Origin: Luidia sarsii
Taxonomy: Eukaryota; Echinodermata; Asteroidea; Paxillosida; Luidiidae
Direction of reading: 5' to 3'
Assembly (NCBI GenBank): GCA_949987565.1
Contig: OX465102.1
Span: forward strand, 28,425,768 to 28,489,767
DNA length: 64,000 nt
Shown here: in pieces, positions 1 through 12,600 of the stretch
Position numbering within the stretch: the first letter of the stretch is position 1
Layout: each line of letters starts with the position of its first letter
The notes under the pieces: generated by a model
Told to the model about the DNA's origin: nothing
The model's database searches: none
What the model saw: only the letters and a program-made list of their open reading frames with translations
Made by a program: the position numbers and the translations under genes

Positions 1-1226
1 GGGGGGAGAGCGCGGGAGGGGAAGGGAAGGGAGGGAAGGGGAAAGCAGGGCAGAGGAGGGCAGGGCAGGGCAGGGCAGGGCAGAGGAGGGCAGGGCAGGG
101 CAGGGCAGGGCAGAGGAGGGCAGAGGAGGGCAGGGGAGGGCAGGGGAGGAGGAAGGGCAGGACAGGGCAGGGCAGGGCAGGGCAGGGCAAGGCAGGGTAG
201 GGCAGGGCAGGGGAAGGCAGGGGAAGGTAGGGGAGTGCAGGGGAGAGCAGGGGGGGCAGGGGAGGGTAGAGAGGGCAGGGGAGGGTAGGGAGGGCAGGGC
301 AGGGCAGGGCAGGGCAGGGCAGAGGAGGGCAGAGGAGGGCAGGGGAGGGCAGGGCAGAGCAGGGCAGAGGAGGGCAGGGCAGGGCAGGGCAGAGGAGGGC
401 AGAGGAGGACAGAGGAGGGCAGGGGAGGGCAGGGGAGGGCAGGGGAGGAGGGAGGGCAGGACAGGACAGGGCAGGGCAAGGCAGGGTAGGGCAGGGCAGG
501 GGAAGGCAGGGGAAGGTAGGGGAGTGCAGGGGAGGCAGGGGAGGGTAGAGAGGGCAGGGGAGGGTAGGGAGGGCAGGGCAGGGCAGGGCAGGGCAGAGGA
601 GGGCAGAGGAGGGCAGAGGAGGGCAGAGGAGGGCAGAGGAGGGCAGGGTAGGGCAGGGTAGGGCAGGGGAGGGCAGGGGAGGAGGGAGGGCAGGACAGGG
701 CAGGGCAGGGCAAGGCAGGGGAGGGCAGGGGGGCAGGGGAGGGTAGAGAGTGCAGGGGAGGGTAGGCAGGGCAGAGGAGGGCAGAGGAGGGCAGGGGAGG
801 GCAGGGGAGGGCAGGGGAGGGCAGGGGAGGAGGGAGGGCAGGACAGGGCAGGGCAGGGCAGGGCAAGGCAGGGTAGGGCAGGGCAGGGGAAGGCAGGGGA
901 AGGTAGGGGAGTGCAGGGGAGGGCAGGGGGGCAGGGGAGGGTAGAGAGGGCAGGGGAGGGTAGGGAGGGCAGGGCAGGGCAGGGCAGGGCAGGGCAGAGG
1001 AGGGCAGAGGAGGGCAGGGGAGGGCAGGGGAGGGCAGGGGAGGAGGGAGGGCAGGACAGGGCAGGACAGGGCAGGACAGGGCAGGGCAGGGCAAGGCAGG
1101 TAGGGCAGGGCAGGGGAAGGCAGGGGAAGGTAGGGGAGTGCAGGGGAGGGCAGGGGGCAGGGGAGGGTAGAGAGGGCAGGGGAGGGTAGGGAGGGCAGGG
1201 CAGGGCAGGGCAGGACAGGGCAGGGC
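1..1226 (+). repeat. G-rich purine minisatellite (GGGCA / GGGGAGGGCA units)
   Basis: Blocks of GGGCA and GAGGAGGGCA repeat in a longer irregular higher-order unit: the marker GAAGGTAGGGGAGTGCAGG recurs near 225, 520, 900 and 1,130. Runs of GGG every 5 bp give strong G-quadruplex potential on this strand. It ends abruptly at about 1,226, where ACATGT repeats begin. All open frames here are repeat by-products. Confidence 0.95.
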
Positions 1227-1239
1227 ACATTATTTTAGG

Positions 1240-3150
1240 TTACATACAGTACGTACATGTACATGTACATGTACATGTACACTATACTGTACATGTACAT
1301 GTACATGTACATGTACATGTACATACATGTACATGTACTAGTATACATTGTGAACGTACATGTATACTATACACGTACGGTGTACATGACGTGTACGATG
1401 TCATCTTCATTATACACAATGTACATGTACATGTACCGGTACTACTGTACAAGTGTACATGTTTACATACATTGTACATGTACATGTAAATGTACATGTA
1501 CAGTACATGTACATGTACATGTACAGTACATGTACAAGGACATTACATGTACAGGTAGGTACATGTAAATGTACATGTAAACTTGTGTTCACCATGCACA
1601 CACACAAAATAGTATTGTAAACATTGCATACGTACGTGTACATGTTCATGTGTGTGTACATGTACATTGTATTGTACATGTACATACATGTACATGTACA
1701 TGTACATGTATAATAACATGTACCGGTACTCGGAGGAAATCAAATGTACATGTACATGTACATGTACATTGTACAGTGGAGTACAGTCTGTGGTGCATGT
1801 ACAAAAATGCATACATACATGTACATGTAGACTATATACATGTACATGTAATAGACTATATACAGTACGTGTACATGTACATACATATTTTTACATGCTC
1901 CTCTAACTGTACATTGTACTGTACGGTACATGTACATGTACATGTACTTCATGTTTATTTGAAATTTACACCTGCAGACACAAGCATGGCAAGCAGCAAT
2001 AACAGACACCCATAATGCACAGCAGTCAAACTAAAGTGATGGCCGTATCTATAGGGGCAACCCGTCTCCATGGCAATGGCTACCAGTAATTTATGGCAGC
2101 ATTCATACACGTACAGTACATGTACATGTACATGTACATGTACTTGGTGACGCCTGACCAATTCCAACTAATGACACACCCCGTGTTCCACTCCATGAAC
2201 TGTACATGTACATCTACATGTACATGTACATGTACATGTACATGTACATGTAAATGTACAGTAATACTGTACATACATACACTGTATGTACATGTACACT
2301 GTACATGTACATAAAAATTTGTACACGTCTATAGTGTGTGCAACACAACAGCTACAAGATACTGTATGTTAGTTAGTTACTGTACAGTATAGTACTGTAC
2401 ATGTACATGTGCTATAATGTGCATCATATTATTTTTAGCGATGACCAACTGATGCTTCCCCAAACAATACCCTAGCCAGCATGAATGTGCAAGTACAGTG
2501 TAATTGTAGACCATGGATACATGTACCGGTATGCATGCATGGTTGCATGCTCATCACAAGCCTATTATTTTTTTCTGCAACATGTACCGTATCGTACACG
2601 TGTGCATGTACAGTAGCATTAGTGGCAGCATTAAATATTTCATAGACTGCATACCGGTAATGTACACGTGTAATATGTACAGCCCGGTACCAGAGCTCGC
2701 TGTTATACATGTACATGTACATGTACATGTTGTACATGTAGGTGTCTGGTTCAAGTCCCTGGTCCAGTCCAATTTTCTTGGCTATTTTCACAAATTGTTT
2801 GAAGTTTCCCAGTCACCATTCCTTCATTTATCTGTGATGGATTCCATGAAACCTTCCCCTTTAGACCTTAGAAGAGGCCTGTTTTGCACTCAGAGGAAAT
2901 CAAATGTAAAAGCCAGTACACTTTGGGAAAACAAACATGGTTGTGGTACACATGTACATGTATAGTACATGTACATGTACATGTACATACATGTACATGT
3001 ACATGTACTGTATTTTACAGGTTCAGGCAGTGCCAAGGTACATTATAAAGCAGGTTTTGTTGTTCCTGGTCCTGGGTAGCTACTGGGGTACATGTGCACG
3101 CATGTACCATGTACATGTACATGTACCTGTACACATCCTGTCATCTTGCC
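1240..3150. repeat. (ACATGT)n microsatellite tracts, STIM intron 4
   Basis: Tracts of TACATG repeats separated by short unique pieces. The hexamer is self-complementary, so both strands read alike and give peptides such as MYMYMY, HVHVHV and CTCTCT. No exon found. Confidence 0.95.
2731..2860 (+). repeat. SINE fragment with tRNA-like B box
   Basis: CTGGTTCAAGTCCCTGGTCC followed by an AATTTTCTTGGC...CAAATTGTTTGAAGTTTCC tail. The same B box plus tail recurs at 12.82, 35.72, 36.87, 41.46 and 54.77 kb. Confidence 0.55.
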
Positions 3151-3154
3151 CTAT

Positions 3155-3525
3155 TAGACAGAATCCAGTGGCGTTTATACACTACATGTACATGTAATTT
3201 GGTGGGTCCTGATTCAGCCTCTTCTTTGGAACCTCTATCTCACCGTCGCTCTGTGGTCTCACTGGCCCTTTTCTACAGGTACAACCATGGACGATGCTCC
3301 AATGGCATTTCTGCCTTGGTTCCCAATGATGGTCCCTTCACTCATAGCACGCGCTTCTCATCACGTATACATGTATATATATAGTTATGGTTCCTAAGGC
3401 AATACAAAACGGTTACTCCTCTAGCTTCTTTCCGCGCACTGCCGCACTTTGGAATTCTCTACCTGCAACCTGTTTCCCCCTTTCTTCTAACCTGTCCCAA
3501 TTCAAATGTAACATACTGTGCATGC
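3155..3525 (+). pseudogene. LINE (non-LTR retrotransposon) reverse transcriptase C-terminus, broken
   Basis: Reads DRIQWRLYTT..., then SSLEPLSHRRSVVSLALFYRYNHGRCSNGI in one frame, with a stop at 3,382-3,384, then SSSFFPRTAALWNSLPATCF in another frame. This is the typical C-terminal end of CR1/jockey-like LINE ORF2. ACATGT insertions, a stop and a frame change break it. The 3' end appears to run to about 3,660. Confidence 0.75.
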
Positions 3526-3891
3526 AAACGATCATCTTTCTTCCTCCTGACCTTGTTTGCTCTTGGTTTTTCTTCTTATTGCTTTCCATTAGCACTCACC
3601 TTGAGTGGCCTTTAGAGGCCTTGTGTTGGGTGACTTTTATAAAAGAATACACAACACAATGTACATGTATACAAATGTACATGTACATGTACGTATACAC
3701 ATTTACATACATGTACAGTATACATGTTATGTACAATGTACATGTACATGTACATGTACAGTTGGTAACGAAAGTATTTAGACCCGCGCGCGTGTATGCG
3801 CAATATGCGCGCGGCCCCATAGATGGTGCATTACAAATATTGTTAGTGGCTTAGGGGGACGCATAGCAACCGGCAGGGCCCGCGCGGGCCC

Positions 3892-4260
3892 GCGCGCTAA
3901 AGTCGTGGGCTTTTGAGGTAAGTACACGGGGGCGTGGCTCGAGCTAAGGGGGGTTTACGCGCACCCCGCGCGCTAAAGTCGTGGGCTTTTGAGGTAAGTG
4001 CGTGGGGGCGTGGCTCGATCTAAGGGGGGTTTACGCGCACCCCGCGCGCTAAAGTCGTGGGCTTTTGAGGTAAGTGCGGGGGGCGTGGCTCGAGCTAAGG
4101 GGGGGTTTACACGCACCCCGCGCGCTGAAGTCGTGGGTCGGCGAGGCTAGCGCGCGGGCCGGGGGCGTGGCACGCGCTAAAGTGGGGGGAATCCACCGCA
4201 CCACACACACATAAATTCGTGGGTCTGCGGGGTAAATGCGCGGGGGCGTGACAATCACGG
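3892..4260 (+). repeat. 76-bp GC-rich tandem repeat, left arm of the foldback element
   Basis: GCGCGCTAAAGTCGTGGG recurs at 3,892, 3,968, 4,044 and (as GCGCGCTGAAG) 4,120, a period of exactly 76 bp, then decays. The mirror copy sits at about 8,970-9,337 in the right arm. Confidence 0.9.
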
Positions 4261-5553
4261 GGAGGGGGGGGGGTTCTCCACGCCGGCCGCTAGCTAAATG
4301 CGTGGACGAATCAGAACTCAGTGCGGCCCAGATCCAAACGCTGTAGTAACGGTGCCGAAAATTCAACTGTACACCTTATAGGTTGGCCGAATCCAGCCAA
4401 TAAGACAGCAGTACTTAATCTTCAACGTACAGGAGTACCGACAGTTCCCGGCTTTCTCTGTGTGCACCGCCACGGCTTTTCATGTCGACCTCAAAGGTTG
4501 CGGTATAAAATTCTCTCCCACTCATCCTGCACACCCCCCCCCCGCCCCCTTTCTGGCCAGTTTTCTGGGGGTGCGTGCGGTCTCAACTCTCAATTGAATC
4601 ACCTTCACCCTACCAGCTTTACTCTTTGTCCTTTGTTTCTCATCCGTGTCCTATTCACTCTCTTTCCCCTTCCTTCGTGTACATGTATCTGTTGTCCTTG
4701 TCACTCTGCCTTTGAGAAAGGTCCAGCTAGGATCGAAACGTCAGGCCCACTAAATTTTAAATCACCTTCTGTTAGAAAAAAGTGGTCGAAATGACTTGAT
4801 GGAGGGATGACGTTGACGTGGACTAGAAATTTAATATTCCCACTCTTAGTCCATGACAGGACCAGTTTTTCTTCCGACACCCAACACAGTAGGCAAATAG
4901 CGTGAATCCTGGCTCTGATGTTTCAGCTAGTTTAGCAACAAACGAAAACGAAACGAAAACCACAGCACTATGTGGCTAGAACTATACAGGTTGGAAAAAA
5001 ATCACATCACAGAGAAAAAAATCGAGGAGTATCTTTCTACAAGAAATGCGCCCATTTCATTGGCTAGAAGCTCTTCTCCCTGTCAGATGCAGACGGTGAA
5101 CCCAGCAGCGAACGCCATCCAGGAAATATCGGCTGGCAAACTCAAAGAAATTGCCGCCACCGCCCCCCCCCCCCCCCCAACCTATTAACAATGGGTCCAC
5201 GGACGTCGAACGCCAGGGGATTATTTTCCGGTCGGAGGGTACTTTTAATTCTCGGGACGTGAATATTTACTTCCCAAGTTCCAAGGGATCGTAACCATTT
5301 ATGGAGATAATCCAGACATGCAACTTGGACATTAATTTGGGTGTTTAATTTTTGTCCAAGCCTATGGAACCTGAGGCTACCTCTGAAGATGTGAATTGTG
5401 AATTCTTAGGATGTATGTTAAGCCTTTACCCCTGCTGCAATCCTTTTTGGTTTGGATTCTTAGCAGGCGGGATGTGAAATTCTATCTGGAATCTTTGATA
5501 GAAGTACATGTACAACTTTATTCTTTTTGGCCACTTTCCGATGTATTAAAACC

Positions 5554-5789
5554 ACAAAGCGGGGGCGTGACATGTACTGGGGGGGGGGGTCTCCACGCCG
5601 GCTGCTCGCTAGTAAAGTTAATGCGTGGAGGAATCAACGCAGCGCGGCCCAGATCAAAATAATTATAACGGTGCCGAAAATTCAACTCTCCACCCTGTAT
5701 AGGTTTCAAACGTTGAAGCAGCAGCGAACGCCCACAGGAAATGTCGGCTGCCGAAACTTAATAGAACTTACAAGTACAACATTTACTGG
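5554..5789 (+). repeat. Internally deleted second copy interrupting the left foldback arm
   Basis: GCGGGGGCGTGACA...CTCCACGCCGGC and CGGTGCCGAAAATTCAACT repeat 4,240-4,375, then jump to a copy of 5,100-5,140 (CAGCAGCGAACGCC). The right arm lacks this block, so it is an insertion or local duplication on one side only. Confidence 0.7.
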
Positions 5790-6164
5790 TAACCCCCGTA
5801 AATATTCATTCGAATTTGATGACATGAGATGGATCAAAGACTTAACTCAATGCAAGCAGGAGATCCCTGGTAATAGTCACCTCATATAACAAAATGGGGA
5901 TTGAAACAACGGAAAATTAGGAGTTGTCATTTTTGCTTACTCTCATTCATTTCAGTCTGCACCATTACATAGTGCGTCCCTGCATTAAATTTAAGGCTCG
6001 TCTGCAATAATAACGTTGACCCGCGCGCGCTCAACAAGCTGCTGTTCTAGTTCTGACAATGTATAACATTTCACTGGAGCTTGCCAGCTCTTACTGATTT
6101 GCATGCATTGGCCAAGCGTTTGACCTCTGACCACAAAAGTCGGTAGGGTTGCTGACCTTAATTA

Positions 6165-6407
6165 TACGCTGATTCATGCAGCCCATGCACTGCATGCATG
6201 CTAGCTAGTAGTACGTATGCGCTATCCACAGTACATGTACATGTACATGTACATGTACATGTAGTACATGTACATGTACATGTAGTACATACATGTACTT
6301 GTAGTACATGTAATGTACACATGTACATGTACATGTACATGTACTGTGGATAGCGCATACGCGTTCTACTAGCATGCATGCAGTGCATGGGCTGCATGAA
6401 TCAGCTT
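6165..6407. repeat. Inner palindrome with (ACATGT)n loop
   Basis: Arms of about 70 bp (GATTCATGCAGCCCATGCAC ... GTGCATGGGCTGCATGAATC) flank about 110 bp of ACATGT repeats, near the centre of the foldback element. A related partial arm recurs at 6,567-6,625. Confidence 0.85.
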
Positions 6408-9400
6408 ATATTATTTTAGGTCAGCACCCCTACCGACTTTTGTGGTCAAAGGTCAGTTGTACTGTACTGTACATGTACTATACAAACATGTAAATGTTCA
6501 TGTACACAAATGTACATTTACATGTACATGTACAGTGCGTGTACAGTACAGAACATGTATTGATACTGTGGATAGCGCGTATACGCGCGCGTTCCAGCAG
6601 TGGGCTGCATGAAGCATAGCACTAGCCTAGATTATTCTACGCCAGCAATCCGAACAGCTTTGTGGTCAGAGGTCAAACCCATGGCCAATGCGTGCAAATC
6701 AGTTGAGCTCGCGTGCTCTAGAAAATGTTATACATTATCAGAACTAGAACAGCAGCTTGTTGAGCACGGGTTATGGTATACACGAATTTAATGCAGGGAC
6801 GCGCTATGTACTACAGTACATAACATTAATACTGTACAGGGTATGTAATGTACGTGTATGTACAGTACACGTACATGTACATGTACATGTACATTACATG
6901 TGTATGTGCATGTACTGTACATAATTATACATGTACATGTACAGTACATGTACATGTACGGTGTACATGTACATGTACAATGCCTCCGTAAAATGACAGT
7001 AGATAAAAAAAAAAAATACTAATCCAGAATTTTCCGTTGTTGTTTTGATCCCCTTTTATTTATTTATAAAGGTGACAGTACATAGGCGTTCAGATCCCTC
7101 CATGTCTATGATGCAATTCAATGAATCAGCAGAGATTATTCTACGCCAGCAACCCACGGACGTGTATAATAATTATACACGTCCGTGTAGCAACCCCAAA
7201 AAACTTTGTGGTCAGAGGTCAAACGTATGGCCAATGCATGCAAATCAGTTGAGCTCGCGCGCTCTAGAAAATGTTATACATTATCAGAACTAGAACAGCA
7301 GCTTGTTCAGCACGGGTTGTGTCCAGGGACGCGCTATGTACTATACTACAGTACATACAATGTACATGTACATGTATACATGTACAAAATGTACATGTAC
7401 AGTACATAATACTGTACAGGGTATGTACTGTATGTACAGTGTGTACATTATTATGTACATTACATATTCATGTACATGTACATGTACATGTACATTGTAC
7501 ATGTACACTGTACGATGCCTCCGTAAATTACAGTAGACAAAATTACTAAACCAGAATTTTCCGTTGTTGTTTCGATCCCCTTTTATTTATTTAAGGTGAC
7601 CATTACCAGGAATCTCTTGCATGGTTTAAAGGCTTTGATCCAGGCTCATGTCATCAAATTCGAATGAATGTTGCGGGGTTTTAATACATCGGAAAGTGGC
7701 CAAAAAGAATAAAGTTGTACATGTACTTCTATCAAAGATTCCAGATAGAATTTCACATCCCGCCTGCTAAGAATCCAAACCAAAAAGGATTGCAGCAGGG
7801 GTAAAGGCTTAACATACATCCTAAGAATTCACAATTCACATCTTCAGAGGTAGCCTCAGGTTCCATAGGCTTGGACAAAAATTAAACACCCAAATTAATG
7901 TCCAAGTTGCATGTCTGGATTATCTCCATAAATGGTTACGATCCCTTGGAACTTGGGAAGTAAATATTCACGTCCCGAGAATTAAAAGTACCCTCCGACC
8001 GGAAAATAATCCCCTGGCGTTCGACGTCCGTGGACCCATTGTTAATAGGTTGGGGGGGGGGGGGGGGGCGGTGGCGGCAATTTCTTTGAGTTTGCCAGCC
8101 GATATTTCCTGGATGGCGTTCGCTGCTGGGTTCACCGTCTGCATCTGACAGGGAGAAGAGCTTCTAGCCAATGAAATGGGCGCATTTCTTGTAGAAAGAT
8201 ACTCCTCGATTTTTTTCTCTGTGATGTGATTTTTTTCCAACCTGTATAGTTCTAGCCACATAGTGCTGTGGTTTTCGTTTCGTTTTCGTTTGTTGCTAAA
8301 CTAGCTGAAACATCAGAGCCAGGATTCACGCTATTTGCCTACTGTGTTGGGTGTCGGAAGAAAAACTGGTCCTGTCATGGACTAAGAGTGGGAATATTAA
8401 ATTTCTAGTCCACGTCAACGTCATCCCTCCATCAAGTCATTTCGACCACTTTTTTCTAACAGAAGGGGATTTAAAATTTAGTGGGCCTGACGTTTCGATC
8501 CTAGCTGGACCTTTCTCAAAGGCAGAGTGACAAGGACAACAGATACATGTACACGAAGGAAGGGGAAAGAGAGTGAATAGGACACGGATGAGAAACAAAG
8601 GACAAAGAGTAAAGCTGGTAGGGTGAAGGTGATTCAATTGAGAGTTGAGACCGCCCGCACCCCCAGAAAACTGGCCAGAAAGGGGGCGGGGGGTGTGTGC
8701 AGGATGAGTGGGAGAGAATTTTATACCGCAACCTTTGAGGTCGACATGAAAAGCCGTGGCGGTGCACACAGAGAAAGCCGGGAACTGTCGGTACTCCTGT
8801 ACGTTGAAGATTAAGTACTGCTGTCTTATTGGCTGGATTCGGCCAACCTATAAGGTGTACAGTTGAATTTTCGGCACCGTTACTACAGCGTTTGGATCTG
8901 GGCCGCACTGAGTTCTGATTCGTCCACGCATTTAGCTAGCGGCCGGCGTGGAGAACCCCCCCCCTCCCCGTGATTGTCACGCCCCCGCGCATTTACCCCG
9001 CAGACCCACGAATTTATGTGTGTGTGGTGCGGTGGATTCCCCCCACTTTAGCGCGTGCCACGCCCCCGGCCCGCGCGCTAGCCTCGCCGACCCACGACTT
9101 CAGCGCGCGGGGTGCGTGTAAACCCCCCCTTAGCTCGAGCCACGCCCCCCGCACTTACCTCAAAAGCCCACGACTTTAGCGCGCGGGGTGCGCGTAAACC
9201 CCCCTTAGATCGAGCCACGCCCCCACGCACTTACCTCAAAAGCCCACGACTTTAGCGCGCGGGGTGCGCGTAAACCCCCCTTAGCTCGAGCCACGCCCCC
9301 CTGTACTTACCTCAAAAGCCCACGACTTTAGCGCGCGGGCCCGCGCGGGCCCTGCCGGTTGCTATGCGTCCCCCTAAGCCACTAACAATATTTGTAATGC

Positions 9401-9584
9401 ACCATCTATGGGGCCACGCGCACATTGCGCATACACGCGCGCGGGTCTAAATACTTTCGTTACCAACTGTACATTGGTTGTGTATGTTCAGTGTACAGGG
9501 TATGCATGCAAACTGTGTGCACTGTTCATAAGTGCAATACATGTACATGTAGACCTGTACATAATACACTCAGATTTACCTTAC

Positions 9585-9696
9585 CTTGGGATAGCTGAGC
9601 CCTCAATGGCATTCTTCTTGAATGTCTCAGCATACTGGGGTAGCTCCACAGAGTCACTCAGCCAGGCTGCTGTCTGCTCCACAGTCCAGTTATACA
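9585..9696 (-). CDS. STIM: STIM exon 4: first part of the SAM domain
   Basis: Acceptor ATGACAG|TGTATAAC and donor CCCAAG|GTAAGG. It encodes (V)YNWTVEQTAAWLSDSVELP, then QYAETFKKNAIEGSAIPR, colinear with the STIM SAM domain. Phase 1 in, phase 2 out. No following exon (LAV..., LFGPP-type sequence) was found between here and base 1. Confidence 0.93.
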
Positions 9697-12600
9697 CTGT
9701 CATAGGAAACAAATCAAACAGCATCATTACACTGTCTGCTCTGGCCTCTGGATGGATTTCACAAAGACTTAGGCCTATATGTATGTTCCATAGGAACTCA
9801 ACACTGGACTTAAAATGGGTAAACTAACCGAGCAAATGGGTAAGTTGACCATTTTAAGTCCAGTGCGGACAACCCAGGAAGTTTTCCTCCCAGGTAACTT
9901 ACCCGACTCGAACGGGTAGTTTAACCGACCGACTTCTGCCCGGTTAAATTGATCAGGTCAGTTTAACCGAGTCGATAAGTCCCCCGCACGTTACGTGACT
10001 CTATGCAAGACTCGGGCGGGCGCCGTTTTCGAGATGAAGGCTTAGGCTTCGTCTCTGTCTGACAAAACCTGAAAATCCAGGTTGTGGTTTGTTTCCGAAT
10101 TTGAAGGTTTGTTGGCTTGATAGGCAGATACATACATGTACATGTACATGTACTGTACAAAGTTTTCACCAAGAAACTGGAGCCAAACACAGATACATGT
10201 GTACCTGTGACAATGTACATGTATAATGAGTTACAAGACAAATATATATGACCAAAGTCTAAGCCCGAGACTAAGCCTTCATTTCAAAAACAGCCATAGT
10301 TTCTGTGCATTGGTCAATGTCTTGCAGTATACTGTAAGTTAAATGTACGATGAGTTCGATGAAATAAACACTTACAGTGTATGACATAATCAAGTCGTAC
10401 ATGTACATGTACATGTACATGTACATTTTGTACAGTACGTACTGTACATGTACATGTATACATGTACATGTAAGGCCCGGTGTAAGCTACATGTATACAA
10501 TGTATAAAGGGAAATTAATCAGTACATACATGTACTACTAGACAAATTACTGTTCATTCAGAAGTCAAGGTGGTTACCAAGTTACAAATGTACATTGTAC
10601 AATGGCTTTGATGGAATCAACCACTGGTTAGATAGAGACTGAGCACTGTGTATAAAGGTACATGTACATGTACATGTATCTCTCCATGTACATGTACATG
10701 TACACTGTACTGTACATACATTGTAGGCAGTACATGTACCGGTACATGTTGAATCCAGTCCAGAGTGACTCTGCCTTTGAGAAAGGTCCTGCAAGGATCG
10801 AAACGTAACTCTGCCTTGGAGAAAGGTCCTGCAAGGATCAAAACGTCAGGCCCGCTAAATTTTGAGATAATGTTAACTACAGTTACATGTAGTGTGTTAC
10901 ACTAACGCCTTCACTTGAGAAATAAGTTTCCAAGACCAAATGGAAATACTAAACGTCTGTAAAGTGTAGACTTTCAACCAACCCATAGAACCAACTCATT
11001 CAAATACATGTGCTCTGTTTGTACTTTGTAGTAATTTGTTCACTGACATACTACACTGTACAAATCAATCATGCATTGGTTGCTGTATTGGGGGTGTTGA
11101 TGGGGTTGGATGGAGTGTTGACGGGGTTGGCACATGTAGGAATAAGCGTTGCGACATCCCGGTTATTTTCAAAACCGGGAACCGTTGAACCAGTCGAGAA
11201 CCGGTGTCCCGATTTTCTTCAACCATAATTGGCAAAAATCTAACTCTATAGGCCTAAGGAATAGCGTGTGCTCCAAATTCATGGTTGTGATTTTGTAACA
11301 TCTTTTTTTCCTCATAAATATCGTGAGTTTTCAATAAACTAAGTACTGAAGATGTGATTTGTCTCATATATTTCCTTACTGAAATTTGTTTCCAGCCTTC
11401 AGCACCCTTTTGATCAAGGCGAAATCGATATTTTTTTTTTAATTTACATTTCTTTCCCGAAAAATATCTTTCCCGAAAATACACTTTGAATGACACTCCA
11501 CTTTTGTGACGTCACTAATATCAATATTCATGAGGCAAGCTTGGAGGAATGTCCCACAGACGCCCGATAGACGTTCAGCTGTGTTTGGATTTATATTTTT
11601 TCACGAGGAGCAAAATCACCATCATCATCACCGGGGCCACAAATCAACGATAAAGAGTTCGACTCCAACGACCGACCCCGCAAACACGTGTTAACGATGG
11701 CTCTTTACGCGCTGTTCGGTCGTAACTGCGCGCTGTCCAATCAACAGAGGCATTGGGTCAGTGTGTCTTGCGTGAGACAGACGTTCTTTTTCAGCTAACT
11801 TCACGTCTGCACTTGGTCCTAGCATCGCAATACTACATGTGTACATACATGTACAGTTATATAATGTAACTCTATGCAATACTATTACATGGAGGAACAA
11901 AACCAAACTCAATCATGCCGAGGGTTTCATGCCTGATCCTGGTCGGATCGAAAAGTTTGTTCGTTTAGAAAAAATATTGCACAAAGCGCGCTGTGGCTAC
12001 AACGCTGTGTACATGTACATGTACATGCCATAGAGCTCTATGGTGCCAGCATACACACTGTACAACCATGGAGCACATCTACATGTACGCTGCGCTGGGG
12101 TGAGTGCGCGCGCAGCTCGCTAGCCAACATGAACTTCCATATGCACAATTCATTTTGAGAACGAAAAGGAAATAAAGGTTGCCTCGACTTTCGTACGACA
12201 TTTATGAGCAGAACTTTGTATTTAATATGATGGAGGGACTTTTGAAAACCTTGTCTTTAACATACTTTTCGATGTTTTATTTTTTCTTTGGATTTTATCA
12301 ACCATGGGAAAACCAGCAACCATAGCTTTGATGCACACCGCTATCAACTACCGGTACTGCCCTGTTGGTTAATTGATCAGCAATAATAATCCAACTGACT
12401 TCGCCGTATTTTCGTATGTGTTCTATTATTTTATCGGTACAACGGTTTTGGAAAACCGGAACCGCTTCCTGATCAGGACGGTCGGGAACCGGTGTGACCG
12501 ACTGAACCGACCCAGGCTTAGTAGGAAACTAGGAATGCAGGTAGAGGATTACGTAAAGTGGAAGCAGCTTTTTAAATTCAAAAGCTGCATCCACTCTGTG

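Larger units (their letters stand above)
3757..9472. mobile_element. 5.7-kb foldback element (giant inverted repeat)
   Basis: Left arm 3,757-5,553 and right arm 7,677-9,472 are near-identical reverse complements of about 1.8 kb. The match resumes inward (5,790-5,915 against 7,545-7,676), and further inverted blocks lie in the centre (6,030-6,130 against 6,650-6,770 and 7,205-7,310). Each arm starts GTTGGTAACGAAAGTATTTA, holds a GC-rich 76-bp tandem array and a copy of the FEKGPARIETSG-type dispersed repeat. There is no transposase-like open frame. It lies in STIM intron 4. It could be a foldback transposon or a segmental inverted duplication. Confidence 0.85.

Noticed and set aside
4970..5188. 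A small gene (MWLELYRLEKNHITEKKIEE...) present twice, also at 7,968-8,261
   Set aside because: The two copies are just the two arms of the foldback palindrome, with no recognisable domain or splice context; kept as part of the element.
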